A stretch of DNA of 64,000 nt from Betaproteobacteria bacterium HGW-Betaproteobacteria-7 (GTDB lineage: Bacteria > Pseudomonadota > Gammaproteobacteria > Burkholderiales > Rhodocyclaceae): contig PHCE01000013.1 of assembly GCA_002840765.1 (NCBI GenBank), positions 62,001 through 126,000 on the forward strand. The letters run 5' to 3'. Position numbers and translations under genes: made by a program. The first letter of the stretch is position 1; every line of letters begins with the position of its first letter. Positions 34,518 through 43,780 of the stretch are shown here, piece by piece. The notes beneath the pieces were generated by a model. That model was given only the letters and a program-made list of their open reading frames with translations. It made no database searches and had not been told where the DNA came from.

Positions 34518-36601
34518 ACCTGCCCGGCGGACTGCGCGCGCCGCCGGCCCTGAGCCGGCGCAACTTCCTGCAGGGTAGCGGGGTGCTGCTCGGCGGCTGC
34601 CTGCTGACGCCAGCTACGGTCTGGGCGGCGACGCCGACGCTGGCCTTCGATTTTCGCGGCGGCCTGCCACCCGGCGTCAGCTACCAGCGGGCCAGCCCGG
34701 CCAGCCTGGCTGACGGCGTGCAGCTACGGATCTTGCCGGTTGATGCGCCGCGTTTCCCGCGCCGCAGTGGCGCGCCGCTCGGCCTGCTAATCGAGGGCGC
34801 CGCCAGCAACCTGATCGTCAACGCGTCACGGCCGGACGGCCCGGGCTGGGCCGTTGGCGGCGGCGTGACCGTTACCGCCGCCAATGAGCCGGCGCCGGAC
34901 GGCAGCCGTACGGCCTTCCGTCTCGGCCGCCCGGAGCCGAAGAGCGGCAGCCTGGGCGAAGCGACGGTCACTCACGTCGACACCGGCGATTTCGCCAGCG
35001 CCTCGGTCTGGCTGCGCAGCCTCGCCGGCAGCGGCACCTGGCGCCTGCGCCTGCTCGATTTCGCCACCTTCAATAACGCCAATGCGGTGGTCGAGGTCGG
35101 CCCCGAGTGGCGCCGCTACAGCCTGACACTCAACCTGCAGGCGCGCGATACCGGGGTCAAGCGCTTTGCCGTGCTGTGGAACGAACCCTTCGCTGCCCTC
35201 ACGGCGGCCCCGGCCATTTACGCGCTGAAGCCGGCGACGCCCTACCTGCCGGGGCGCACGCCGCTGACCCTGGGCAGCGTGCTGGTCTGGGGTGCCCAGT
35301 ATGAAGCGGGTAATGAGGCCAGCTCCTTCATCGCCACCAGTGGCCAGGTCGGCCAGCGGGCGGCCGACGAGGTGACGTTTCCGGCGGCACCGCTGAACGC
35401 CACCGCCGGCCGGCTGACCGTCGTGCTGCCGGATGGCGGCCGGCGCGGTGGGGTGATCCTTGACGCCGCCGGCGACGCCGGCGGCCTGCGTCTGGAATAT
35501 TCGAACAGCGGCTGGCTGGTCGGCCGGGTCGGCCGCGTCACCGTGGCCGGCTTCACCGACGTCACTGCCGATCCGGTGGTCCGCCTGGAATGGAGTGCCG
35601 CCGGGGTCCAGCTGTTTTCCGGCGCGACAACGACTTCCCTGGTCCGCCGGGCGGCGCTGTCGGCCAATCCGCTGCCCATCACCGGCGGCGTCCGGGCGCG
35701 CCTCGGTATGCTGACCGACGGCCAGCGGCCGCTCGGCCGGGTCGTCGCCCAGCTGACCCTCGATGGCGAGGTCGCCGCCGTTGCCCGAGTGCCTCTCCCG
35801 AGCTTCGTTCCGACCGGTTATCGCCTGGTTTTTGGCGACGATTTCGACGATCCCGACCTCGGCCGGATCAACGAGAACGCCACCGGCGGCCGCCCCGGCG
35901 CCCCGGCCTGGCGCAGCCGCTACCGGCACGAGCGGCGGACGGCGATCAATCAGGAGAAGCAGATCTACATGGATCCGCGGTTCACCGGCTCGACCAAGCA
36001 GCCGCTCGGCGTGCAGCCGTTCGCCATCGCCGGCGGCAGCCTGCAGATCCGTGCGGAGCGCGCCGATCCGGAGAAACTCTCGCCCTACATCTGGAACCGC
36101 GCCTACACCTCGGGCTGCATCACCAGCGAACTGACCCACTGGCAGACCTACGGCTATTTCGAGATGCGCGCTCGGCTGCCGCGCGGCAAGGGTTTCTGGC
36201 CGGCTTTCTGGCTACTTCCCAAACGCGCTACCTGGCCGCCCGAGATCGACGTCTTCGAGGCCTCCGGCACGCGGCCCTATGCCATCAAGCACGGCGCCAT
36301 CGAGCGGCCGCGCGTCGCCACCAGCGCCGCCGGCATGTGGATCGACGGGATCATCGACAGCAGCGACGGCTTCCATATCTACGGCCTGGAGTGGACGCGC
36401 GACAACATCGTCTTCTTCATCGACGGCAGCAAGAGTTTCGAATACGGCCCGCACGGCATCCACGAGGACATGTACCTGCTGGCCAATCTGGCCCTGGGCA
36501 GCCACGACCCGAACTGGATTCCCAATCCGGACCAGACCACTCCCTTTCCCGGACTTTACGAAATCGACTACATCCGGGCCTACCAGCGAGGTGCATCATG
36601 A
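34514..36601 (+). CDS. Tat-exported GH16 glycanase with N-terminal accessory domains
   Basis: This 695-residue protein has a Tat signal (LSRRNFLQGSGVLLGG, cleavage near VWA-A). Residues 45-420 look like carbohydrate-binding or phage-tail-like beta domains (AFDFRGGLPPG, IEGAASNLI, VWGAQYEAG). The C-terminal third is a glycoside hydrolase family 16 domain with the catalytic motif EIDVFE: nucleophile E577, D579 and acid/base E582, preceded by YFEMRARLPRGKGFWPAFWLLP. GH16 members cut beta-1,3/1,4-glucans or galactans. Inside an EPS operon it probably trims or releases the polymer in the periplasm. It is coupled by 4-bp overlaps to both flanking glycosyltransferase genes. Confidence 0.9.
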   Translation: MNLPGGLRAPPALSRRNFLQGSGVLLGGCLLTPATVWAATPTLAFDFRGGLPPGVSYQRASPASLADGVQLRILPVDAPRFPRRSGAPLGLLIEGAASNLIVNASRPDGPGWAVGGGVTVTAANEPAPDGSRTAFRLGRPEPKSGSLGEATVTHVDTGDFASASVWLRSLAGSGTWRLRLLDFATFNNANAVVEVGPEWRRYSLTLNLQARDTGVKRFAVLWNEPFAALTAAPAIYALKPATPYLPGRTPLTLGSVLVWGAQYEAGNEASSFIATSGQVGQRAADEVTFPAAPLNATAGRLTVVLPDGGRRGGVILDAAGDAGGLRLEYSNSGWLVGRVGRVTVAGFTDVTADPVVRLEWSAAGVQLFSGATTTSLVRRAALSANPLPITGGVRARLGMLTDGQRPLGRVVAQLTLDGEVAAVARVPLPSFVPTGYRLVFGDDFDDPDLGRINENATGGRPGAPAWRSRYRHERRTAINQEKQIYMDPRFTGSTKQPLGVQPFAIAGGSLQIRAERADPEKLSPYIWNRAYTSGCITSELTHWQTYGYFEMRARLPRGKGFWPAFWLLPKRATWPPEIDVFEASGTRPYAIKHGAIERPRVATSAAGMWIDGIIDSSDGFHIYGLEWTRDNIVFFIDGSKSFEYGPHGIHEDMYLLANLALGSHDPNWIPNPDQTTPFPGLYEIDYIRAYQRGAS

Positions 36602-37581
36602 ACCCAGCCCCCGACGTCCAGGTCGACGTCATCATCCTGTCCTGGAATCGCCCCGACGACACCATCGCCGCCATCGCCAGCGCCGCCGAACAGCTGGGCG
36701 TCCGTCAGCGCATTCTGATCGTCGACCAGGGCAGCGAAGCCGACAACCTGCGCCGACTCGAGGCCTACCTGGCCGACGTGCCGAACGCGACGCTGGAGAA
36801 ACTCGGTTTCAACAGCGGCGTTGCCGGCGGCCGCAATATCGCCTCGGAGATGGGCAGTGCCCCTTACATTGTCGCCCTCGACAGCGATGCCGAGTTTGCC
36901 GACCGCCACGCCCTGGCCACCGCCGTTGCCCATCTCGACGCCCGTCCCGAGCTGTGTGCCATCGGCTTTCGCATCGACAACTACTTTACCGGCGAGAACG
37001 ACGCCACCTCCTGGGATTACCCGCCGGAATGCCGTCCCGACACCGGTTTCCCGGCAACGCGCTTCATCGGCGCCGGCCACGCCATTCGCCGCAAGGTTTT
37101 CGCCGCCGTCGGCGGCTACGACGACCGCCTGTTCTTCTGCGGCGAGGAGCTTGACCTCAGTTACCGGATGCTCAACGCCGGCTACCGCATCGCCTACGTG
37201 CCGGCGGTCGGCATCCGTCACAAGGTCTCGCCCGAACACCGGGTGATGTGGGGCAAGGGTCGCTACTACTACACGGTGCGCAACAGCCTGTACTCGGCCT
37301 ACAAGTTCGGCACGCCGCTGCCACGCCTGCTCGTCGGCGCCGCCGCCTTCGTCTTCCGCGGCTGGCGCAATGGCATCGGGCTGGCGGCACTGCGTGGTGT
37401 TGGCGACGCAGTTGGCATGTGCCGGGCCTACCGGCGCGAGATCGTGGACCAGGCCACCGCGCCGACCTACGCGCTGAGCCACGAAACCTGGCGCTACATC
37501 CGCCAGTGTGAATCGACGCGCCAGCAACCCCTGCTCGCCAAGATTCGCCGCCAGTTCGTGCGCTTGCCGCATCAGGGTTGA
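36598..37581 (+). CDS. GT2 glycosyltransferase (rhamnosyltransferase-like)
   Basis: The ATG at 36598 overlaps the glycanase stop by 4 bp, giving 327 residues. GT-A motifs are VDVIILSWNRPDDT, ILIVDQGS, SGVAGGRNIA and the metal site ALDSDAEF near residue 100, followed by FFCGEELDLSYRM, which holds the likely catalytic acidic residues. The pattern is that of WbbL/rhamnosyltransferase-type GT2 enzymes, though specificity is uncertain. Confidence 0.86.
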   Translation: MNPAPDVQVDVIILSWNRPDDTIAAIASAAEQLGVRQRILIVDQGSEADNLRRLEAYLADVPNATLEKLGFNSGVAGGRNIASEMGSAPYIVALDSDAEFADRHALATAVAHLDARPELCAIGFRIDNYFTGENDATSWDYPPECRPDTGFPATRFIGAGHAIRRKVFAAVGGYDDRLFFCGEELDLSYRMLNAGYRIAYVPAVGIRHKVSPEHRVMWGKGRYYYTVRNSLYSAYKFGTPLPRLLVGAAAFVFRGWRNGIGLAALRGVGDAVGMCRAYRREIVDQATAPTYALSHETWRYIRQCESTRQQPLLAKIRRQFVRLPHQG

Positions 37582-37593
37582 GGGGACCCGACG

Positions 37594-38529
37594 ATGAACG
37601 CCTCGATGAATCAACTCAAGCACAAGCTGGCGGCGATCACCCGCTACCTGCCGGTGGCGCGGCCGGTGGTTTATCTCGATTACCCGGTTCATCTCAATTT
37701 CGGCGACATCCTGATCATGCGCGGCACCGAGCGCTTCTTCGCCGACTATGGCTACCGGGTCGTCGAGCGCACCGGTTACATGAACTTCACCGCCACGCGG
37801 CGCCGGGCAGTACCCGCCAACGCGGTGATCGTGCTCCACGGTGGCGGCAATTTTGGCGATCTCTACCCGGTACATCAGCATTTTCGTGAGGCCGTCGTCC
37901 GCCAGTTTCCCCAGCACCCGATCGTGCTCATGCCGCAGACCGTGCATTTCCAGTCGGAACAGGCCAAGGAGCTGTCAGCGGCGATTTTTCGGCAACACCG
38001 CAATCTGGTGCTGATGGTCCGCGATCAGAGCTCGCTGGAAGCCGTGGCTGACCGGTTCTCGCCGCAGGTCCTGCTGATGCCGGACATGGCGCACCAGCTC
38101 TGGGACGACGCGCCGCCGTCGGCAGCCGGCGGTGCTGCCGGCCGCGTCGCCCTGTGGCGCGCCGACATCGAGGCGACGGCGCCGCCGGGCGCGATAGGCG
38201 AGGGCGGGGCGCTGGTCGACTGGCTGGATTTCGTCCCGGTCTGGCAGCGCCGCCTGTTCGGTCTGATCCTCCGCCTGCACCGGCTGGAGGGCAAAACCGA
38301 CCTCCGGCTCGGCGCCCAGCGGGCTTGGTATGCCTACTGCGAGGCGCTGACCGGACGCATGCAGGCGCAGTTCGCTGCCTATGGCGAAGTCCGCACCAAC
38401 CGCCTCCACGGCATGATTTTCGCGGCCCTGCTCGGCAAGCGAGTGGTATTCGATGACAACTCCTACGGCAAGCTCGGCCACTATGCCGGGCAGTGGTTTG
38501 ACCGCCATCCCGGCATACGTGCCGGCTGA
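37594..38529 (+). CDS. Polysaccharide pyruvyltransferase family protein
   Basis: This 311-residue protein has the hallmarks of the CsaB/WcaK-like polysaccharide pyruvyl transferase family: NFGDILIMRGTERFF near residue 35, VLHGGGNFGDLYP near 82-94, and the C-terminal RTNRLHGMIFAALLGK near 270. Family members transfer pyruvate from phosphoenolpyruvate to sugars as a ketal, which adds negative charge to the polymer. This suggests the EPS is pyruvylated. Its 3' end overlaps the likely start of the flippase gene by 11 bp or more. Confidence 0.87.
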   Translation: MNASMNQLKHKLAAITRYLPVARPVVYLDYPVHLNFGDILIMRGTERFFADYGYRVVERTGYMNFTATRRRAVPANAVIVLHGGGNFGDLYPVHQHFREAVVRQFPQHPIVLMPQTVHFQSEQAKELSAAIFRQHRNLVLMVRDQSSLEAVADRFSPQVLLMPDMAHQLWDDAPPSAAGGAAGRVALWRADIEATAPPGAIGEGGALVDWLDFVPVWQRRLFGLILRLHRLEGKTDLRLGAQRAWYAYCEALTGRMQAQFAAYGEVRTNRLHGMIFAALLGKRVVFDDNSYGKLGHYAGQWFDRHPGIRAG

Positions 38530-39997
38530 GCCGCCGGCCGGCTCGGGCGCCGTGCGCGCCACGGCCGCCCGCTCGCTGCGCTGGACGCTGCTCGAAAGCT
38601 TCGGCCTGTCCGGGCTGTCCTTCATCGCCCTGATTTTCTTTTCGCGCTACCTGTCGGCGGCCGAGTTCGGCATCGCCGCCGTCGCCATCGGCATCGTCCA
38701 GTTGTTGAACGTGCCGGTTGAAATGCTCTTCCACGACGCCCTGATCCGCACCCGAGAGGCGACCGCGCGCCACATCAATTCGGCGTTCACGGCGGCGCTG
38801 CTGATCGGCGTGCTGCTGACTGGCGCCTGCTGGCTGCTCGCCGACCGCTTCGCCGCGCTGATCGGCCAGCCCGAGGTCGGCCCGGTGCTGCGCTGGATGA
38901 GCCTCGGCCTGGTCGCCTCCGGCTGGGGCAGTGCGCTGGTCGCGCTGCAGCGCCGGCATATGCAGTTTCGTACGCTGGCCCTGCGCTCGACGATCGGGCG
39001 TGGCGGTTCGGCGGTGATTGGCATCACCCTGGCGGTGTCCGGGGCCGGCGTGTGGAGCCTGGTCGCCCAACAGGTGAGCATGACCGTGCTCGCCACCCTG
39101 GCGCTCTGGCTGCTGGCGCCGGAGCGCCCGCGCTTCGGCCTGTCCCGGCCGGAGCTCGGGGAAATGACACGTTTCGGCGTGCCCGCCGCTTCCTTCAGCC
39201 TGGTCGGCCTGTCCACCCAGCGCTTCTTCATGATCGGCGTCGCTGCCTTCCTCGGCGTCCAGGCCGCCGGCATCCTCAGCCTGGCCTTTCGCGCCGTGGA
39301 CATGCTGCGCGACATCGTTGGCAGTGCCGTCGCCCAGCTCGCCCTGCCGATCTTCGCCAGCCTTCAGGGCAGCCGCGCCGACATCCGGCGCACCTTCAGC
39401 GCCGCCGTCCGCCTGACCACCGCCCTGATGTACCCGTTATTTGCCGGCCTCGCCGTCTGTTCCTACGAAGTCGTCGAGATCGTCTTCGGTGCCCGCTGGC
39501 TGGGGGCCGCTCCCTTTGTCGCGCTGCTTGCCTTGCTCACTTTCCAGTTTTTCGGACGCCTGTTTTCGGTGCCCATCTACAACGCCACTGGCCATCCGGT
39601 GCTGCCCAGCATCGCCTTGCTGCTGCAAATCGCCTACGTCGTCGCCGGCATGCTGCTGTTCGGCCGCTTCTCGCTCGAAGCGGCGGCGGCGGTCTGGGCC
39701 TCGCGGCTGCTCCTCGGCCTGGGCATCGACCTCTGGTTGCTGCGCCGGGTAACCGGCCTGAGCGTCGCCGGGCAGCTGGCCGGCGCCATGCACCCGGCGC
39801 TGGCCGCGGCGGCGATGGCAGCCGTCGTCCATGGCACCAAGGTATATCTGCTGGCTGCCTATGATCCGGCGCTGCGTCTGGCGCTGATGGTCGGCCTTGG
39901 CGCCGTCACCTACAGCGCCGTGCTGTGGTTGCTCAATCGCAGCCTGGTCCTTGAACTGCTGGCCTTTGCCCGGCAGACCGTCAAGCGGGCGACCTGA
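38519..39997 (+). CDS. Wzx-type polysaccharide flippase (MATE/MVF superfamily)
   Basis: A hydrophobic protein of about 492 residues with twelve to fourteen helices, starting AARSLRWTLLESFGLSGLSFIAL, as in WzxC/lipopolysaccharide biosynthesis flippases. The start is ambiguous. GTG at 38519 is preferred because it needs the smallest overlap with the pyruvyltransferase gene (11 bp), but ATG codons at 38453 and 38483 are in frame. It would flip undecaprenyl-linked repeat units to the periplasm for the Wzy-like polymerase. Confidence 0.87.
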   Translation: MPAEPPAGSGAVRATAARSLRWTLLESFGLSGLSFIALIFFSRYLSAAEFGIAAVAIGIVQLLNVPVEMLFHDALIRTREATARHINSAFTAALLIGVLLTGACWLLADRFAALIGQPEVGPVLRWMSLGLVASGWGSALVALQRRHMQFRTLALRSTIGRGGSAVIGITLAVSGAGVWSLVAQQVSMTVLATLALWLLAPERPRFGLSRPELGEMTRFGVPAASFSLVGLSTQRFFMIGVAAFLGVQAAGILSLAFRAVDMLRDIVGSAVAQLALPIFASLQGSRADIRRTFSAAVRLTTALMYPLFAGLAVCSYEVVEIVFGARWLGAAPFVALLALLTFQFFGRLFSVPIYNATGHPVLPSIALLLQIAYVVAGMLLFGRFSLEAAAAVWASRLLLGLGIDLWLLRRVTGLSVAGQLAGAMHPALAAAAMAAVVHGTKVYLLAAYDPALRLALMVGLGAVTYSAVLWLLNRSLVLELLAFARQTVKRAT

Positions 39998-39998
39998 G

Positions 39999-40874
39999 AT
40001 GATGCGCCGCGCCATCGACTTCGCCAAAATGCTGCGCTCGACGCTGTTGCGCCGGCGCCAGCAAGCCCGGCTGCGGCGCTGGGTCGCCGGCCGCGATGCT
40101 GAAACCGCAGCCGCCCCAGCACCGCTGCGCCGCGGCAAGGCGCTGTATGCCGCGCCAATTGGCGCTTCCGGCAAGGAATTGCTGGCCCGGCTCATCGAGC
40201 GCCTGGGCCACGACGATTTCGACTACCTGATCTTCGTCTACGACGGCTGCCGTTTCGACGAAGCGATTTTCAGCCGCTGCACCTTCATCCACGAACCGGG
40301 CATCGTCTATCAGTACTTCAAGAAATACCTGACGCCGGAACGCTGCGCCGGCTACGACTACATCGTGCTCGGTATCGAGGATGTCGCCATCGACGATTTC
40401 TGCTGGCGGCGCTTCGTCGCCATCATGGAACGCAACCGCCTCGACATGGCGTCGCCAGCACTCTCCGCCCGCTCGCACAGCCCGCACGCCATCATGTTCC
40501 AGCAGCCGGGCCGGGTCGGCCGCCTGGTCGATGTCATCGAGGTCTTCATCACCGTCTTCGATGCCCGCGCCTGGCCGGCTTTCCGGGCGCTGATCGAGGA
40601 CGACTACAACTACTGGGGCTGGGGCTACGTCCAGCTGGCGCAGGCGGCCTGCGGCTACAAGATGGGCATTGTCGATTGCGAAACGATCACCGTCACCCGG
40701 CCGCCGACCTTCAAGCAGGAATGCCAGGACGAGATGCAGCGCTTCCTGCGCCGGCATGCGCAATTCCGCCGCGCCCGCTTCTGCACCTACGGCGAACTCC
40801 AGCCGGTGTGCCCGCCGCTCCGCCGCCCGCTTACCCATTCCCCGTTAAATCCCGATCAACAAGGTATGACATGA
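39999..40874 (+). CDS. DUF707-like protein of the EPS operon
   Basis: Starting at 39999 or the adjacent ATG at 40002, just after the flippase stop, the product is about 291 residues. The central part YDYIVLGIEDVAIDDF, LDMASPALS and the later YNYWGWGYVQLAQAACGYKMGIVD match the pattern of DUF707 proteins, which are glycosyltransferase-like. An N-terminal basic segment (LRRRQQARLRRW) could contact the membrane. I treat it as a probable sugar-modifying enzyme with unknown activity. Its stop overlaps the next start by 4 bp. Confidence 0.65.
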   Translation: MMRRAIDFAKMLRSTLLRRRQQARLRRWVAGRDAETAAAPAPLRRGKALYAAPIGASGKELLARLIERLGHDDFDYLIFVYDGCRFDEAIFSRCTFIHEPGIVYQYFKKYLTPERCAGYDYIVLGIEDVAIDDFCWRRFVAIMERNRLDMASPALSARSHSPHAIMFQQPGRVGRLVDVIEVFITVFDARAWPAFRALIEDDYNYWGWGYVQLAQAACGYKMGIVDCETITVTRPPTFKQECQDEMQRFLRRHAQFRRARFCTYGELQPVCPPLRRPLTHSPLNPDQQGMT

Positions 40875-42319
40875 ACACGGCAACAATTCCCCACTACACA
40901 CGGCTGTCCTCACCGGGCCAGCTATCGCGCCGCATCTATCCGCTGGTCAATCTGTTCGAATCCTTCGTGCCGCCGCTATTGGCGGTGGCCATCCTGTTCT
41001 TCACGGTCCTGGCCGGCGAGCCGCCGGTGGGCCGCCTCGACCCGGCCTACAGCATTCTCGGCCTGGCAGTGTTTTCGCTGACCTTTCCCGGGCGCTTCCA
41101 TCTCAAAGAAGCGGCCTCGCCGATGGTCCGCAAGACCGTGGTCGGCTGGCTGTTCCTCGGCACTCTCCTCGGACTCTTCGCTTATGGCAGCGGCTACGTG
41201 GCCTTCTTCACGCAGCCGGTGATCCTCATCTGGCTGGCCGTGACGCCGCTCGCCCTGGTCGCCGCCAATGCCCTGGCGCGGGCGATCATCCCCGGCATCC
41301 TCGCCCTCGAGCGCAACCAGCGGCGGGCGGTGATCGCCGGCTATAACGCCACCAGCCAGCGGCTGGTGCAGACCTTGGCCGGCGACCCGGCGTTCGGCGT
41401 GCGCGTTCTCGGCTATTTCGACGACCGCAACGCCTCGCGCCTGGACGGCGATTGCCAGGGCCGCGATACGGAACGCGACCCGGAGCGCGAACTTGGCTCG
41501 CTGAGCGAACTGGTCGCCTACGCCAAGAGCCATCGCGTCGACCAGATCTACCTGGCGCTGCCGCTCGGCGAACAGTCGCGCATGCTGGCCTTGCTCGATG
41601 ACCTTAAGGACACCACGGCCTCGATCTACTTCGTGCCCGATATTTTCGTCACCGACCTGATCCAGAGCCGCGTCGACTGCATTGGCGAGACGCCGATCGT
41701 GGCGGTATGTGAGACGCCGTTCACCGGCTTCAACGGCTTCCTGAAACGCAGCAGCGACATCGTGCTGGCGGCGCTGATCCTGATCCTGATTTCGCCGCTG
41801 CTGCTCGTTGTCGCCGTCGGCGTCAAGCTGATGTCGCCCGGCCCGGCCTTCTTCAAACAGCGGCGCTACGGCCTGGACGGGCGCGAGGTGGTGGTCTACA
41901 AATTCCGCTCGATGACCGTCACCGAGGACGGCGACAAGAGCTACACCCAGGTCACCCGCGGCGACCCGCGCGTCCCGCCGTTCGGCGCGCTGATCCGCAA
42001 GGGCTCGCTCGACGAGTTGCCGCAGTTCATCAACGTGCTGCAGGGCCGGATGAGCATCGTCGGCCCGCGGCCGCACGCAATTGCCGTCAATGAGCAGTAC
42101 CGCAAGCTGATTCCCGGCTACATGATCCGCCACAAGGTGCGCCCGGGCATCACCGGCTGGGCCCAGGTCAACGGCTTCCGCGGCGGCGACGATCTGGAAC
42201 ACATGCGCGGCCGCATCGAGTGCGACCTCGAATATCTGCGCAACTGGTCGCTCGGGCTCGATCTGCGCATCATCCTGCGCACCATCGTGCTGGTCTTCCG
42301 GGACGTCCGGGCCTTCTGA
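40871..42319 (+). CDS. Undecaprenyl-phosphate glycosylphosphotransferase (EPS initiating enzyme)
   Basis: The ATG at 40871 gives 482 residues. Four N-terminal helices (30-130) lead to a CoA-binding-like Rossmann domain (RRAVIAGYNATSQRL) and then another helix (about 305). The catalytic bacterial sugar transferase domain has KRSSDIVLAALILI, GPAFFKQRRYGLDGREVVVYKFRSM, RKGSLDELPQF and SIVGPRPH. This is the polyisoprenyl-phosphate hexose-1-P transferase architecture (WcaJ, WbaP, EpsB relatives). It loads the first sugar phosphate, probably glucose or galactose, onto undecaprenyl phosphate. Confidence 0.92.
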   Translation: MNTATIPHYTRLSSPGQLSRRIYPLVNLFESFVPPLLAVAILFFTVLAGEPPVGRLDPAYSILGLAVFSLTFPGRFHLKEAASPMVRKTVVGWLFLGTLLGLFAYGSGYVAFFTQPVILIWLAVTPLALVAANALARAIIPGILALERNQRRAVIAGYNATSQRLVQTLAGDPAFGVRVLGYFDDRNASRLDGDCQGRDTERDPERELGSLSELVAYAKSHRVDQIYLALPLGEQSRMLALLDDLKDTTASIYFVPDIFVTDLIQSRVDCIGETPIVAVCETPFTGFNGFLKRSSDIVLAALILILISPLLLVVAVGVKLMSPGPAFFKQRRYGLDGREVVVYKFRSMTVTEDGDKSYTQVTRGDPRVPPFGALIRKGSLDELPQFINVLQGRMSIVGPRPHAIAVNEQYRKLIPGYMIRHKVRPGITGWAQVNGFRGGDDLEHMRGRIECDLEYLRNWSLGLDLRIILRTIVLVFRDVRAF

Positions 42320-42338
42320 GGCGGTCGCGGGAGACAAC

Positions 42339-43778
42339 ATGGCCATCACCTCGCTGACCTTCCTGCTTTTCGTCGCCGTCGTCGTCGCCTTTCATCTCGG
42401 CCGCTCGGCGGCCTATCGGCAATGGGTGTTCGCCGCCGCCAACGCCGTCTTCATCGTCAGCCAGGTGAGCACGGCGCCGGCCCTGGCGCCGCTGCTGCTC
42501 TTCGTCGCCCTGGGCTATCCGGCGGTGCGCTGGCTGCCCCGCGCGCCGGGCTGGGGGCTGGTCCTCTGCCTGGTGCTGACCATAGGCGCCTTCGTCGTGC
42601 TCAAGCGCTACGCCTTCCTCGACGGCCTGCTCGAACTGCCCTTTCCCTACCTGAGCCTGGGCCTGTCCTATGTCCTGTTCCGCCTGATCCACCTGATGGT
42701 CGATGCGCAGAGCGGCGAGTTGCCGGCGGCGATCAGCCCGCTGCGCTACTTCAACTACAGCTGCAATTTCCTCTGTTTCGTATCCGGGCCGATCCAGCGC
42801 TACCCGGATTTCGCTGCCACTGCCGACCAGCCGGTGGTCCTCGATGAGGCGCGGGTGTTCGCCGCCTTTGCCCGGGTGGTGCGCGGCTTCCTCAAGGTGG
42901 CGGTGCTCTCGGCGGCCCTCCACTACGTTTTCGGCCAACTGTCGCCGCCGCTGCTCGCCGCCGAGGCGCTGGCCGGGGCGCGCTTCGCCATCGCCTTCAG
43001 CGCCGCGGCGGTGGTCTACACCCTGTACCTGTACTTCAACTTCTCCGGCTACATGGACATCGTCATCGGCCTCGGCAGCCTGCTCGGCCAGAACCTGCCG
43101 GAGAACTTCCGCCAGCCGTTCGCCGCCCGCAACTTCCTCGATTTCTGGACGCGCTGGCACATCACGCTCTCCGAGTGGTTCAAGACCTACCTGTTCAACC
43201 CGTTGCTCAAGGCGCTGGCCGGGCGCTTCGACGCGCCGGCGGCGATGCCCTGGCTGGCTGTGCTGGCCTTCTTCGTGACTTTCCTGGTGCTGGGCCTGTG
43301 GCATGGCACGACCGCCGTGTTCGTCGCCTACGGCCTGCTTCTCGGTGGCGGCGCCGCCGCCAACAAGCTGTGGCAGCTCACCATGACCCGGCGTCTGGGC
43401 AAGGCCGGCTATCGCGCACTGGCCGAGCAGCCCGTCTATCGCGGCCTCTGCCGCGGCGCCACCTTCGCCTATTTCGCCTTCGCTCTGGTCTGCCTGTGGG
43501 TCGATCTGGCCGAGCTCGGCGGCCTGCTGCGCACGCTGGGGCCGGCCGGCGTCGCCGCCAGCTTCGCGCTGATCACGCTGGCCAGTGCCCTGGTCTTGCC
43601 AGCCGTCGACTTCGCCATGGTCACGCTGCGCCGGGCTGCCGCCGGCCTGGCGGTTTCGCCGGCCAGCCCGGCCGGTTTCGTCGGCCGCAACGCCGCACTG
43701 GCCGCCCAGGTGCTGCTGGTCCTGATGGCCTCCTCGTTCTTCCACAAGGCGCCCGAGTTCGTGTATCGGGCCTTCTGA
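42339..43778 (+). CDS. MBOAT O-acyltransferase (AlgI/DltB-like)
   Basis: This 479-residue protein has ten or more membrane helices. Family landmarks are YLSLGLSYVLFRLIHLMVD, NFLCFVSGPIQRYPDF, NFSGYMDIVIGLG, NFLDFWTRWHITLSEWFKTY and the catalytic His322 in LGLWHGTT. MBOAT proteins pass acyl groups from a cytoplasmic donor across the membrane. In alginate and similar polymers they work with a periplasmic SGNH partner, encoded here by the next gene 3 bp away. An acyl carrier protein two genes downstream may be the donor, as in D-alanylation by DltB. Confidence 0.9.
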   Translation: MAITSLTFLLFVAVVVAFHLGRSAAYRQWVFAAANAVFIVSQVSTAPALAPLLLFVALGYPAVRWLPRAPGWGLVLCLVLTIGAFVVLKRYAFLDGLLELPFPYLSLGLSYVLFRLIHLMVDAQSGELPAAISPLRYFNYSCNFLCFVSGPIQRYPDFAATADQPVVLDEARVFAAFARVVRGFLKVAVLSAALHYVFGQLSPPLLAAEALAGARFAIAFSAAAVVYTLYLYFNFSGYMDIVIGLGSLLGQNLPENFRQPFAARNFLDFWTRWHITLSEWFKTYLFNPLLKALAGRFDAPAAMPWLAVLAFFVTFLVLGLWHGTTAVFVAYGLLLGGGAAANKLWQLTMTRRLGKAGYRALAEQPVYRGLCRGATFAYFAFALVCLWVDLAELGGLLRTLGPAGVAASFALITLASALVLPAVDFAMVTLRRAAAGLAVSPASPAGFVGRNAALAAQVLLVLMASSFFHKAPEFVYRAF

Positions 43779-43780
43779 CC

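Noticed and set aside
34826-36139. 437-codon open frame antisense to the GH16 glycanase gene
   Set aside because: No motif, no ribosome binding site, repetitive Gly/Ala/Arg composition; it is a shadow of the coding strand.
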